A stretch of 64,000 bases of DNA from Occallatibacter riparius (GTDB lineage Bacteria > Acidobacteriota > Terriglobia > Terriglobales > Acidobacteriaceae), in NCBI RefSeq assembly GCF_025264625.1, contig NZ_CP093313.1, positions 2,108,001 through 2,172,000 of the forward strand, read 5' to 3'. Position numbers and translations under genes: made by a program. Shown here one piece after another: positions 7,890-16,518 of this stretch (the stretch's first letter is position 1; every line of letters starts with the position of its first letter). The notes under the pieces are model-generated. The model did no database searches and was not told the origin of the DNA. It was given only the letters and a program-made list of their open reading frames with translations.

Positions 7890-8671
7890 TTACGACATCC
7901 CCTAACTTCCGCATCGCGACATACAACCTCCACAAGTGCCGTGGGTTCGATCTACGCATCGTACCCGAGCGCATTCTCACCGTGCTGAAGGAACTGGATG
8001 CAGACATCCTGTGCCTGCAGGAAGTGGTGAACGCGCCCACCGGCCCATCGCAGTGGAACCAGGCCCACGCCATCGCCGAGACATTTCCGGATTTCCATGT
8101 GGCGTTCGGCGCCAACCGGCCATTTCACGACGGCACCTATGGCAATATGACGCTCAGCCGGTTTCCGATCGTCTCGTGGAGGAACCACGACCTTTCGCGC
8201 GAGCGCCGCGAACCTCGTGGCGTTTTGCAAACTGAGATAGAAGTGGCGCGCGGCGCCGTGATGCACGTGTTTAACGTGCACCTGGGCACCGGGCACATGG
8301 AACGCCGCTACCAGGCGCGCAAGCTACTCAATCCTGAAGTGCTGGAGCAATCGGACTTGAAGGGCCCGCGGCTGGTGCTGGGCGACTTCAACGAGTGGAC
8401 GCGCGGGTTGACCACACGCCTGCTGCAATCGAGCTTCAAGACCTTCCGTCCGCGTCATGCGGGGAAGTTCCCTCGCACGTTCCCGGGCATGCTGCCGCTG
8501 GTAAGCCTGGACCACTGCTACTACGATGAGCCGCTGCAACTGCAGGGGTCGCGGCTGTGGCGGTCGCGCATGGCGTTGTGGGCATCGGATCACCTGCCGC
8601 TGATAGCCGATTTCAAGTTGTCGAATGTGGCGGTAATGCCGAAGAGCGGCCGCGAACACTCAGCGGCCTAA
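7886..8671 (+). CDS. Endonuclease/exonuclease/phosphatase (EEP) family protein, YbhP-like
   Basis: 261 residues starting at ATG 7886, which overlaps the preceding stop (ATGA); a longer in-frame ORF from 7652 lies over the PLD gene and is not supported. Motifs in order: ATYNLHKCRG (N-terminal Asn), CLQEV (metal-binding Glu), LGDFNEW (catalytic Asp and Asn) and SDHLPLIADF (C-terminal Asp-His pair). All the metal-dependent phosphodiesterase residues are therefore present. Coupling to a cardiolipin synthase gene suggests a phospholipid or lipid-linked substrate rather than DNA, but this is inference. No signal peptide is visible, so it should be cytoplasmic or membrane-associated through its partner. 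Confidence 0.85.
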   Translation: MITTSPNFRIATYNLHKCRGFDLRIVPERILTVLKELDADILCLQEVVNAPTGPSQWNQAHAIAETFPDFHVAFGANRPFHDGTYGNMTLSRFPIVSWRNHDLSRERREPRGVLQTEIEVARGAVMHVFNVHLGTGHMERRYQARKLLNPEVLEQSDLKGPRLVLGDFNEWTRGLTTRLLQSSFKTFRPRHAGKFPRTFPGMLPLVSLDHCYYDEPLQLQGSRLWRSRMALWASDHLPLIADFKLSNVAVMPKSGREHSAA

Positions 8672-8702
8672 CCCTGGTGGCGCGACGGCCTTGCCGCCGC
8701 GC

Positions 8703-10556
8703 TTAGCGGCTTAGCGAGTAAACGATGCCCGCCACCACAGAGCGTCCAGGCATGACGACGCCGCTGATCTCCTCGTAGCCTGTGTTCGCGATATTGCTCA
8801 AGCGCATGTAGGGACGCCATGCGCCTGAGGGCCGCGACACGCCTGCGTTCCAAACAGCGTAGGCGGTCTGCTGATAACGCTGCGCAATCTGCACCGTGTT
8901 GTTGAGTGCAGCCCAGCGTTTTACAGCACAATCCCAGATCGCGCGGACGTTGTTCACCGGGTAGTTGAATACGTACCTCGACTCTTCGCCGTGTAGCGCG
9001 TCCTGCGCGCCGAACAGAGTCGTCCACGATAAATGGATTGATTGTCCGCTAACAGGCTGCCATGCGAAGGAGGACTCGATCCCGCTGAAACGCAGGCCTG
9101 GCAAATTCTCTGCCTGCCATTGCGTCGTGGGTGAGCTGCGCAGGTAGTCGATGGCATTGTGCTGGTGAGCGTAGAACCCCGTTGCTGAGAGGGTGAAATG
9201 CGTGCGCGCCCAATCAATCCCGCCTTCGCCGGACCAGGCGGACTCCGGCTTGAGGTTCGGATTGCCGATCGTCGTGGGATCGGAGTAGTAGAGGTCCGTA
9301 TAGGTGGGAATGCGGAAGCCGTAGCCGCCGGTTGCGCGCACCTTCAAGGAGTCCGTAACGCGCCAGCTTGCGGCCGCATGCGGAGCCAGCGCCGCCTGCC
9401 CGCCGCCTGAGAAGACCTCTTCGCGCAGCCCTGCCGATGCTGTCCAGCGGTGCCTGGCAGGATGGCAGTCCCAGTCGACGTAGCCTGCGCCGCGGTTGCG
9501 GGCGTGCGTGCCGAGGTTGTTGCTGCGGATGGAGTCGCCGTCGGCTTCGAGGCCAAAGAGCAGCAGCCCGCCGGGCCAGGCCTTCGCCTGTCCTGTGTTT
9601 TCGGTACGGCGCAGCGAGGCCTGCCAGGATGTGTCGATGTGGTTGTTTTCGTAGATTGCAGGATTGCTGCGGATCAGCACGAAGTCGTCGGTGTGGCGGC
9701 GATAGCCGAACGCAGCAACCGTCTTGGTGCCGAGTTCCTGGCGGGCCGAAGCGAACCAGCCTTTGGTCCTCTCCCAGGAAGGGTACGGTCCGTAGAACTG
9801 GTCTGCGCCGAACGCGCGGTCGCTGCCGGCGGCAAGTAGATCGGTCACGCCAAGCCGCGTGCCCATCCAAGTCTCCACGGACCCATCCATGTTGCGATAA
9901 TCGCGATCGGCGATGAATCCGTTGGAGAAGTTGCGGTCGCCGGTGATGCGGCCGGACCAGCGTCCTCGCGCTACGCCCGCCATCACGGCCTGTTCGTTCT
10001 CCCCAAAGTTGCCTCCCCCGGCCCGGATCAGCAGCAACGGTGCATGCGGTGCGGCAGTCAGGAAGTCTATCGCGCCGGCCAGCGCATCCGTGCCATGCAG
10101 CGTGGAACCGGCCCCATGGAGCACCTGTATCTGTTCCATGGCTTCGAGCGGAATGGGCAAGTCGAGGTTGTGGTGCGCGGTCTGGCTGTCGTTGATGCGG
10201 AAACCGTTCACCAGCACCAGGGCCTGCGCAAAGCTGCCGCCGCGCAACACCAGGTCAGATTGAGCTCCTCCCGCCCCGCGCTGCTCAACGAAGATGGACG
10301 AATCGTCCCGCAACAGGTCGAGCGGAGTCTCAACCCGCAGTAACTCCGGCTCAACAGGCATCACCTGCACGGCGGATGACGATTCCGCCAGCGGCACGGG
10401 CGTTGCCGAGCCGAGCACGACCATGGTCTCGGTCGCCTTGGGAACCGCGGAAGCTGGAGCGGGTGCGCCGCCCGAGGAAGGCGATTGAGCAAAGGCCGAA
10501 ACGAGAGAAGCGGCAAGAAGAAGGACATTCCCAATGGATCGAGCGGGGAAGAGCAT
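8703..10556 (-). CDS. TonB-dependent outer-membrane receptor, BtuB-like
   Basis: The ORF could extend to 10739, but the start at 10556 gives a proper signal peptide (MLFPARSIGNVLLLAASLVS then AFAQ cleavage). 617 residues. A possible TonB box (TETMVVLGSA) is followed by the plug domain with RGGSFAQALVLVNGFRIND and HGAGSTLHGTDALAGAIDF, typical of BtuB/vitamin-type receptors, and then alternating beta strands of a 22-strand barrel that ends in an aromatic-rich strand (IVYSLSR). It imports a scarce substrate across the outer membrane using TonB energy; cobalamin or a small siderophore are options. No cobalamin riboswitch is visible in the 100 bp upstream. Confidence 0.87.
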   Translation of the reverse strand: MLFPARSIGNVLLLAASLVSAFAQSPSSGGAPAPASAVPKATETMVVLGSATPVPLAESSSAVQVMPVEPELLRVETPLDLLRDDSSIFVEQRGAGGAQSDLVLRGGSFAQALVLVNGFRINDSQTAHHNLDLPIPLEAMEQIQVLHGAGSTLHGTDALAGAIDFLTAAPHAPLLLIRAGGGNFGENEQAVMAGVARGRWSGRITGDRNFSNGFIADRDYRNMDGSVETWMGTRLGVTDLLAAGSDRAFGADQFYGPYPSWERTKGWFASARQELGTKTVAAFGYRRHTDDFVLIRSNPAIYENNHIDTSWQASLRRTENTGQAKAWPGGLLLFGLEADGDSIRSNNLGTHARNRGAGYVDWDCHPARHRWTASAGLREEVFSGGGQAALAPHAAASWRVTDSLKVRATGGYGFRIPTYTDLYYSDPTTIGNPNLKPESAWSGEGGIDWARTHFTLSATGFYAHQHNAIDYLRSSPTTQWQAENLPGLRFSGIESSFAWQPVSGQSIHLSWTTLFGAQDALHGEESRYVFNYPVNNVRAIWDCAVKRWAALNNTVQIAQRYQQTAYAVWNAGVSRPSGAWRPYMRLSNIANTGYEEISGVVMPGRSVVAGIVYSLSR

Positions 10557-10612
10557 ACAGATTATGCTAACGGCCCAAGCGGTTTCAGAAGGCGCGCGAA
10601 TTCGTCTGATGC

Positions 10613-10642
10613 AAAAGCGCGGAGCCGTAGCTCCGCGCTTTT
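10613..10642 (-). terminator. Terminator between the DUF4097 gene and the TonB receptor gene
   Basis: Perfect 12-bp stem, AAAAGCGCGGAG pairing with CTCCGCGCTTTT around a 6-nt loop. With A-run on one side and T-run on the other it can act on both strands. It ends the five-gene sigma operon. Confidence 0.88.
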
Positions 10643-10659
10643 GATCGTTAGCCCCCGGA

Positions 10660-12300
10660 CTACTGCGTAACCGGAGCGGGTGGCGGTGTCTTGGGCGCCT
10701 TGAGGTGCGGCGCGTTGGGTGGAACCGGGGGGGCGCCATCGTCCGAGGTTACCGCCGGCGGAGGCGGAGTTGCCGGGAATCCCGAGCCCTTCTTGATCCG
10801 CAGGTCGCCCACATCGGCGCTCAGCACGATCTTGGCGTTGCCGCCACCGATCTTGCCGGTCACCGACTTGCTTTCCTCGCCGCTGATCGACAGCGGATAG
10901 TCGGAGAGAACATCGCCGTTACGCGTGTTGCCGGTTACCGTGGCCGAGGCGTTCGGAGGCAGCGTGATCTCCATGTCGCCATGGCCGCTGCTGATCTTCG
11001 CCTCAATTGAGAAGGGACCCGCAGGCGCGATGCTGACATTGCCGTCGCGATCCGAGACGTAGGTGTCGCCGTAGATCTGCGTGAGGTCGATGTTCTTCGA
11101 GTGCGTCTCGACGCGCACCGGCCCCTTGACTTCCGTGATGCGGAGGTCATCGTCGTTCAGTGTGAGGTCGCCCGGCAAATCACCGAACTGCAGATCCGTC
11201 ACCGAGGTGTGCAGATGCGAAGCCCCGGTGAGGTTCTCCATGTGCGCCTCGCCGAAGATGTCGCCGTTGACCATAACCTTGCCTTTTATCTCCGACAGGG
11301 TCAGGTCGTTGCAGCGGCCATCCGCAGTGAGGTCGCCTTTGATCTGATGAGCCGAGATGCTGCCCTTGTCATTGGAGAAGTGGACCTGTACGGAGCCCTG
11401 GATATCGCTGAGCCGCACATCCCCATGCCCGGCGTTGATGCTCACGCCGCTGCCCAGTCCCGCCGCCGTCACATCGCCGCGGTTCACGTTCAGAGCCAGT
11501 TGCCCCGACTTCGGCACGATGACTGTGAGGTTCACCCGGCCGTTGTTATGCCCAGCCGACTTCACCAGCACCGTCTTGCCGCTCACGGTTACGTGCGCCG
11601 CTTCGGCCTGGAAAATCTTCTGCGCCTCGCTGTCGGAGTTGGCATAGGCGATCTCATGCGCGTTGATCTGCACGGTCGAGGTGTCGCCGGCCGTGACGCT
11701 GACGTCGCCACGAGGATTCTCGATGGAGATCACAGACCCCGCCGGAACCTCCGTGTTCAGCACTTCCTGGTCAAGGTCGTGCTGCGGACGGCCCAGGGTA
11801 TTGAAGAAGTCGTCGTTGTCGCCGAAACCGGTGTGCACCCAGTTCCAGTTGGCGTGCGTCCACGAGGCGCACACGCCGACGATGGCAAGCAGGATGAGCA
11901 GGCCGACGTAATTGCCGCCACGCCGTACCGGCGCCTTGCCGCGCAGGTCGAGCGCCCACTCGCCCAGCATGGCGAGTCCGGCGAAGATCAGCATCAGCGG
12001 CCACCAGCGGCCATACCACTCCCAGAACTGGGCGGCGTCAATCCTTCCCGAGTAGACCAGCAGCGCAATGATGCCGATGGCCACGAGGATCAACGGCCCG
12101 ACAATGGAGGGCACCCGAGGCGCATAGGGGCCACCGACACCCGCTTTCCATGCGTACTTCTGCGCTTTCCATGAATCGCGCTGGGCGCGCCAGGCAGCCT
12201 TCTGCTGCTCGCGATAGACACGCCACTGCGTGTGCGGATCATAGGGCGGTACACCACCAGGAGGCGCGCCGGGAGGAACATTGGGAGGAACGCTGCTCAT
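10660..12300 (-). CDS. DUF4097-family beta-helix-like protein with N-terminal membrane region
   Basis: 546 residues. The first 35 are Pro-rich then basic and amphipathic; two to three hydrophobic segments follow (about 62-150) including RWWPLMLIFAGLAML, the LiaF-type (DUF5668) signature. From about 180 to 500 the protein consists of repeated short strands of the form V...G/DV.VSG.V. typical of the DUF4097 'putative adhesin' solenoid, here likely on the outer face of the membrane. The C terminus is Pro-rich. It is the last gene of the ECF sigma operon (start overlaps the preceding stop by four bases). A sensor or structural role at the envelope fits the operon, but the family has no firm function. 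Confidence 0.75.
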   Translation of the reverse strand: MSSVPPNVPPGAPPGGVPPYDPHTQWRVYREQQKAAWRAQRDSWKAQKYAWKAGVGGPYAPRVPSIVGPLILVAIGIIALLVYSGRIDAAQFWEWYGRWWPLMLIFAGLAMLGEWALDLRGKAPVRRGGNYVGLLILLAIVGVCASWTHANWNWVHTGFGDNDDFFNTLGRPQHDLDQEVLNTEVPAGSVISIENPRGDVSVTAGDTSTVQINAHEIAYANSDSEAQKIFQAEAAHVTVSGKTVLVKSAGHNNGRVNLTVIVPKSGQLALNVNRGDVTAAGLGSGVSINAGHGDVRLSDIQGSVQVHFSNDKGSISAHQIKGDLTADGRCNDLTLSEIKGKVMVNGDIFGEAHMENLTGASHLHTSVTDLQFGDLPGDLTLNDDDLRITEVKGPVRVETHSKNIDLTQIYGDTYVSDRDGNVSIAPAGPFSIEAKISSGHGDMEITLPPNASATVTGNTRNGDVLSDYPLSISGEESKSVTGKIGGGNAKIVLSADVGDLRIKKGSGFPATPPPPAVTSDDGAPPVPPNAPHLKAPKTPPPAPVTQ

Positions 12301-12644
12301 AGTCCACCTCCATTGCGATCGATGTCGTTCCGGCTCGCCGGGACGATGGAGGTTTCACTGGCGGCCGGCGGCTGCGCCGGTGCGCCCGGATAGGCACCCT
12401 GATACGAACCCGGATATCCGCCCGGCTGCTGCGGATAGCCCGTATAGGGGGCGTCGGAATACGGCTCGCTGGCGAGCGCCGCGCGCTCGGCTAGCTTCAG
12501 CACGCCGATAAGGATCAGCAGCAGCGGCCAGAACAAGTGCCACCAGCGCTCGACAATCCCCATCTGGTGCAGCAGCGCCAGGGTTCCAATCAGAAGCAGA
12601 ACGGCCGGTCCCGTCAAACGGCGAATCAGGATATAGCGGTTCAT
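12297..12644 (-). CDS. Small membrane protein with LiaF-type (DUF5668) transmembrane domain
   Basis: 115 residues with two hydrophobic helices, the second carrying WHLFWPLLLILIGVLKL, the WPLxLIxxG signature of the LiaF N-terminal transmembrane domain (DUF5668). The C-terminal half is a Pro/Gly/Tyr-rich flexible tail with YPGSYQGAYPGA repeats. Overlaps both neighbours by four bases, so it is translationally coupled within the sigma operon. LiaF proteins act in cell-envelope stress sensing in Firmicutes; a similar job here is an inference from the shared domain and the sigma-factor context. Confidence 0.7.
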   Translation of the reverse strand: MNRYILIRRLTGPAVLLLIGTLALLHQMGIVERWWHLFWPLLLILIGVLKLAERAALASEPYSDAPYTGYPQQPGGYPGSYQGAYPGAPAQPPAASETSIVPASRNDIDRNGGGL

Positions 12645-13558
12645 TGTGCACCTCCGGAGCCGTTCTGGTTATTCACATCATTCGGAGGCTGGCCAGGAAC
12701 TTGTCCATGACCCATGCGGCGGATCATCAGCCACACACCCAATGCAATCAGCATCAGCGGCCAGGTGAACTCCCACAGCCGGCCGTTGAAGATGTCGAGC
12801 TGGCCGAGGAGGAACAGCAAGCCGAGGCCGATCAGCACAATGGCTCCAATAGGTTCCTTGCGCTTCCAGTAGACCGGCGGCACCGGGGGCATGGGCGGAA
12901 TCGGCGGCGCATAAGGTTCGTAGGGCGCCTGCGCTCCGGTAAACGGAGGCTGCCATCCTGCCTGGCTGGGGGGTGTGTACGGCGTTTGCCCGTACGGAGG
13001 CTGATAGGTGCTGCCCGGGCCGCCCGGTGTTCCCGGCGCTCCAGCGGGCCCGGCCGCGCCCGGCATCGGGTTCACGGGCGGAACGCCGCCAGCCGGTGGA
13101 TACTGTTTTCCGCCAAGATTGAGCCAGTTGCCGACTTCGTTCAAACCCAGTGGATCAGGCAGCGGCTCGCCGTCGCGACGCGCTCTGGCGGTGTGATACG
13201 CCTCGAACGACTGGTATAGAACCCAGGCGGCGATGAACAGCCCGAAGATCGGGTAATGATCGGTGATGCTGATCAGCACCGCGAAGATCACCACGTGAAT
13301 GAATCCCTTGAAGAACTGGCCGTTGTACATGGCGCCGACGCCGGGGATCAAACCCAGTACGGCCGCCGCAGCCGGATTCGGAGCACCCATGGAAGGCGGT
13401 GCAGCAAATGGATTCGGCACTGACTGCCACGCCATGTTGCAGGGCTCGCAGAGGACCTGACCCCCGCTGCCGTGGCGCACGCAATTGGAGCAAAGAGCCT
13501 TGCCGCAGTTCTGGCAGAAGGCTGAGGCGGTAACACCGCTATGATTTACGCAGTCCAT
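12641..13558 (-). CDS. B-box zinc-finger membrane protein with DUF5668 domain
   Basis: 305 residues. Residues 1-43 contain a B-box-type zinc finger (CVNHSGV...CQNCGKALCSNCV...CEPC). A hydrophobic region (about 65-115) follows, then a 90-residue linker rich in Pro, Gly and Tyr, then a C-terminal pair of helices with EFTWPLMLIALGVWLMI, the DUF5668 signature found in the two genes downstream. The ATG lies 13 bp inside the end of the anti-sigma gene. It likely forms an inner-membrane complex with the other products; the zinc finger may recruit a cytoplasmic partner. Function unproven. Confidence 0.72.
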   Translation of the reverse strand: MDCVNHSGVTASAFCQNCGKALCSNCVRHGSGGQVLCEPCNMAWQSVPNPFAAPPSMGAPNPAAAAVLGLIPGVGAMYNGQFFKGFIHVVIFAVLISITDHYPIFGLFIAAWVLYQSFEAYHTARARRDGEPLPDPLGLNEVGNWLNLGGKQYPPAGGVPPVNPMPGAAGPAGAPGTPGGPGSTYQPPYGQTPYTPPSQAGWQPPFTGAQAPYEPYAPPIPPMPPVPPVYWKRKEPIGAIVLIGLGLLFLLGQLDIFNGRLWEFTWPLMLIALGVWLMIRRMGHGQVPGQPPNDVNNQNGSGGAQ

Positions 13559-14436
13559 ACACTGCTCCTTCTTCTTTCCTTCCCGGAGCCGCCGTTGGGA
13601 TTCCCAAGGGATTGTCTATGTCCCCGGGTTGTACCGGAATGCGCGGACTGATCGTGAAGTGATAGCGATGTCTCCAGCAAATCCACACTATCGAGCGCCG
13701 GTGTAACCGACTGCTGGGGCGGATCAACGCGCGATCCGCCATCCTTGTGATTGGGGTTCTGCTTTGATTCTCCCGAGGGCTGCGGCGATTTCTGCTGCTG
13801 GCTCTCGGCGTCGTTGTTGCGCCGCATTTCGCGGACGCGGGATTGAACTTCATACACCAGGCGAAGGTGATCGTAGTAGCGGACGATCGGGGTGTAAGCC
13901 ACCGTGATCTGCCGCTGCATATACATACGGATTGAGGTGGGCTTCAGATCTGCAAACCGCAGCTTGGTGATGCGCACGCCCGTCATGTTCAGGGTCAGCG
14001 CGATCGAGAAGAACGCCATGGCTGCCGTCATCATCAGGCGGGGCTCGGCAAAGCGCCGGACGTACCCCATGAAGCCGGGCTTCTGCCAGGCCGGGACCCG
14101 AACGCTCTTGGCGCGCTTCTGCAGCGGAACTCCGGCGGTGATTACTGCCGCTTCGCCGGTTGCCACACTGAGTTCTGCGGTTTGCCCGGGGCCCGTCTGT
14201 GCCAGGATCCTGTCCAGCAGCCCAGCCGGTACCTCGGGCTCAACGGATAAAAAATCGAGCCATTCGCGGCCCCGCCGCGATTCCTCAAACAGAGCCGTAC
14301 ACGCAGAGCAGGAGGCCATGTGATTCGAGAAAGTGGCCTCGTCCTCCGGCCTGAGCATGCCGTCGAGCGCGTCCGCCAGGAGGGTCTCCCATTGGCCGCA
14401 GGCGGGGGAAGTCGGAATGTTTGTACGCTCGGGCAT
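13546..14436 (-). CDS. Membrane-anchored zinc-binding anti-sigma factor
   Basis: 296 residues. The N-terminal region has the anti-sigma zinc-finger pattern, C-x... then H-x3-C-x2-C (HMASCSAC, about residues 38-46), which binds Zn and clamps the sigma factor. A single transmembrane helix (about 135-155, MMTAAMAFFSIALTLNMTG) leads to an extracytoplasmic part of about 140 residues ending in a polar, Gln/Ser/Pro-rich tail. The ATG follows the sigma-factor stop directly with no gap, the standard sigma/anti-sigma order. It should hold the sigma factor inactive until an envelope signal arrives. Confidence 0.85.
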   Translation of the reverse strand: MPERTNIPTSPACGQWETLLADALDGMLRPEDEATFSNHMASCSACTALFEESRRGREWLDFLSVEPEVPAGLLDRILAQTGPGQTAELSVATGEAAVITAGVPLQKRAKSVRVPAWQKPGFMGYVRRFAEPRLMMTAAMAFFSIALTLNMTGVRITKLRFADLKPTSIRMYMQRQITVAYTPIVRYYDHLRLVYEVQSRVREMRRNNDAESQQQKSPQPSGESKQNPNHKDGGSRVDPPQQSVTPALDSVDLLETSLSLHDQSAHSGTTRGHRQSLGNPNGGSGKERRRSSVWTA

Positions 14437-15048
14437 TTACATCACCTCCCGTTTAGTACGTTCCAGCAGGCGCGCTAGTTCCGCGCGGCCTCTGCTGATG
14501 CGGGACTTTACCGTCCCTTCGGGTATCTGGAGCACCTGGGCGATTTCTTTATAATCCATGTCCTGTAAGTCTCTTAATATCACGGCTTCGCGCAGTTCCA
14601 CCGAAACGTGAGACAGCGCTTCCTGAACCATCTTGCCGAGCTCCTTGCGGGCGGCCATCTCGTGGGGGGATGGATCGCGTCCCACAAGGCGGTCAATGGG
14701 CCGCAATTCTTCGGTCTGATCCCATCCGTCGTCAAGAGAACCGGTGATTCGCTGGTTCTTGGTTCTACGGAAGTTATCCACCAGCAGGTTACGGGTCATG
14801 GTCGTGATCCATACCTGCAGGCTGCCCCGATTGGTATCAAAGCTGCCTAGATTCGAATAAATCTTCAGAAATACATCCTGGGTAAGGTCTTCTGCGTCCG
14901 TGGGCGAACCGGTGAAGCGGTAACAAAGTCCATATACACGTTTATGATGCGCACGGACAAGCTCGGCCCAGGCGGCGGAGTCGCCGTCCATGCAGCGCCG
15001 GACGGTCTGCGACCAGTCGATTTCCAACGGTCTCGCCTCCCCGTCCAT
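14437..15048 (-). CDS. ECF-type RNA polymerase sigma factor (RpoE-like)
   Basis: The start chosen is ATG 15048 (preceded by GGAG), giving 203 residues; the ORF extends to 15300 but that extra part is low in conserved content and lacks a ribosome-binding site. Region 2 is clear (VRAHHKRVYGLCYRFTG, DAEDLTQDVFLKIY, RGSLQVWITTMTRNLLVDNFRR), and region 4 ends the protein (LREAVILRDLQDMDYKEIAQVLQIPEGTVKSRISRGR in outline: DLxxMDYKEIA, then the helix-turn-helix EGTVKSRISR). It directs transcription of stress genes, likely including this operon, and is controlled by the anti-sigma protein encoded next to it. Confidence 0.9.
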   Translation of the reverse strand: MDGEARPLEIDWSQTVRRCMDGDSAAWAELVRAHHKRVYGLCYRFTGSPTDAEDLTQDVFLKIYSNLGSFDTNRGSLQVWITTMTRNLLVDNFRRTKNQRITGSLDDGWDQTEELRPIDRLVGRDPSPHEMAARKELGKMVQEALSHVSVELREAVILRDLQDMDYKEIAQVLQIPEGTVKSRISRGRAELARLLERTKREVM

Positions 15049-15531
15049 CCTGCGGGCTCCTTCTCCCCGTGACTGCGGAACTGCGTAACGACCCGGCTCA
15101 ATGCGCTGCTTCTCGCCGTCGCCACGGACCGCGGCAGCCGCTTGGGCCTGCCGGTCCGAGCCCTTTTTCGCGGGATGCAAGCCAGGCTTTGCGGCCTCAG
15201 CTCCGCGCCGTACTGGCTGGTTCCAGGCGCCCAGTCCCACATCGCTCCAGCGTAATGTGCCAACGCACTGCATAAGTGGGCTATACGCAGCGTTCTGCAC
15301 ACCGGTTCCCGGAGGCGTTCACAGGGTTCGCAAAGCATTCTAAATCGCCGGCGCGGTCTGGCCGGTGGAGAACATTCGAGTGTGATCACAGGAGGTGCAG
15401 AATACGGCAATTGGACCGACGGTATCCCGCCTTCGGCCCGTTGGCCTACACGTGAGACGGCCATCACAATCGCTGGATCGAAGTAGCGGTATGCTCTCGC
15501 CCGTCGTGTTGAAACGAACGAGGGGGATGCT
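15049..15531. other. Divergent promoter region between the sigma operon and a lipoprotein gene
   Basis: No supported gene. A 10-nt perfect palindrome TGTGATCACA sits at 15381-15390 and a GAGGGGG ribosome-binding site at the right end serves the lipoprotein gene. Any sigma-factor promoter here could not be pinned down by eye. Confidence 0.4.
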
Positions 15532-16056
15532 ATGCGAAGAGATCTCTTTCTGGCGATTGCGGGTTTCGTGATCCTGATGGGGTGCGGCGGCACGGGCAAT
15601 CCGCCAACAAACGACACTGCAACGCCCAAATGGAAAGCTCCCTACCGTCTGGCACTTACTGACCAGACACGCGAGACGAGCAAGACGGGTGTCACTCTAC
15701 CCGCTATCGGCTATACGGTCGCTACAAAGGACTGGGAGAGACGCGCCGCTCTGGTGGTCAGATTCGACGCGTCCGGGGCAATGAAACCTCAGCCCGGCGG
15801 AGACCGGCTCATTATGGCACCGGTCGATATTCCCGGTTCGGGCGGAAATTTCCCTTCCGAATACATGACTTCGGCCGATAAGCAGTTGGCGAAAATGTTC
15901 GCCGATCGCTGCATGAACGGAACGGTGAAAATCAACCTGGCAATTGTCAGATCGTCGATCCGACCCAACGCTGAGGATGCCGAGATCAACTCAAAGCTTT
16001 TGTCTGACTGGCTGCCGGCCGAGGTTGTGTTCAAGAACCCGCACCCGAAGTGCTAG
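15532..16056 (+). CDS. Putative lipoprotein of unknown function
   Basis: 174 residues. The N terminus MRRDLFLAIAGFVILMGCGG is a lipoprotein signal with the lipid-carrying Cys at residue 18, so the product should be anchored to a membrane by its N terminus. No domain was recognised. The mature part has mixed charged and hydrophobic segments without repeats, and a second Cys pair (one mid-protein in DRCMNG and the last residue) that could form a disulfide. It stands alone, divergent from the sigma operon, which makes it a possible regulon member. A GAGGGGG ribosome-binding site precedes ATG. Confidence 0.55.
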   Translation: MRRDLFLAIAGFVILMGCGGTGNPPTNDTATPKWKAPYRLALTDQTRETSKTGVTLPAIGYTVATKDWERRAALVVRFDASGAMKPQPGGDRLIMAPVDIPGSGGNFPSEYMTSADKQLAKMFADRCMNGTVKINLAIVRSSIRPNAEDAEINSKLLSDWLPAEVVFKNPHPKC

Positions 16057-16084
16057 CGGGGCGGAACGAAGTCATCGACTTAAT

Positions 16085-16354
16085 CTAGTCATTCGGATAC
16101 CAGTCCGAGTGTTCCGACCATGCGTGGCATGACAGGCACATCGTCATGGTCCACTGCTTCAGGCAGCCGGGGCAGACCCCGCCGGTGTCGAACGTGTTCC
16201 ACGTCTGACGGCAGGAGCACATCCAGCGGTCTTCGGCGCGCGGCTCCCAAAAGCACAGCGGGCAGCGAATCCGTCCTTCGGCGCCGGAATCCCGTCCGGT
16301 GGGGTCGGTGGCGGGCCTGCCTGGGGCGATGGTCGTGGGGATGCCCGAATCCAT
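16085..16354 (-). CDS. Small zinc-ribbon-like Cys-rich protein
   Basis: 89 residues from ATG 16354, selected because GGAGG lies five bases upstream; a longer ORF to 16480 lacks a ribosome-binding site. The C-terminal two thirds have regularly placed cysteines: CPLCFWEP, CSCRQTW, CPGCLKQW and CLSCHAW, each pair followed by Trp. This suggests two zinc-binding knuckles and is reminiscent of treble-clef or RanBP-type folds. The first 35 residues are Pro/Thr-rich and likely disordered. Function unknown; its gene overlaps nothing and is convergent with the lipoprotein gene. A nucleic-acid or protein-binding role is plausible but unproven. Confidence 0.6.
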   Translation of the reverse strand: MDSGIPTTIAPGRPATDPTGRDSGAEGRIRCPLCFWEPRAEDRWMCSCRQTWNTFDTGGVCPGCLKQWTMTMCLSCHAWSEHSDWYPND

Positions 16355-16518
16355 AAGGACCTCCGGGACGTTCTGATAGTGCGATAGTACCGCAGCCCGG
16401 GTCGAAGCGCAGCGCCACGGGCTCCCATCCGGCGGGTACCGCCGCCGCGCCTGTGACTTTATCCTGGGAGACCCATCCAACGGATGCCCGGCTTCCCCTG
16501 CGCAACTGGAGGTTCACC

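Noticed and set aside
8960..9900. Several plus-strand ORFs over the TonB receptor gene
   Set aside because: Mirror frames of a GC-rich gene; the minus-strand frame has the plug and barrel features.
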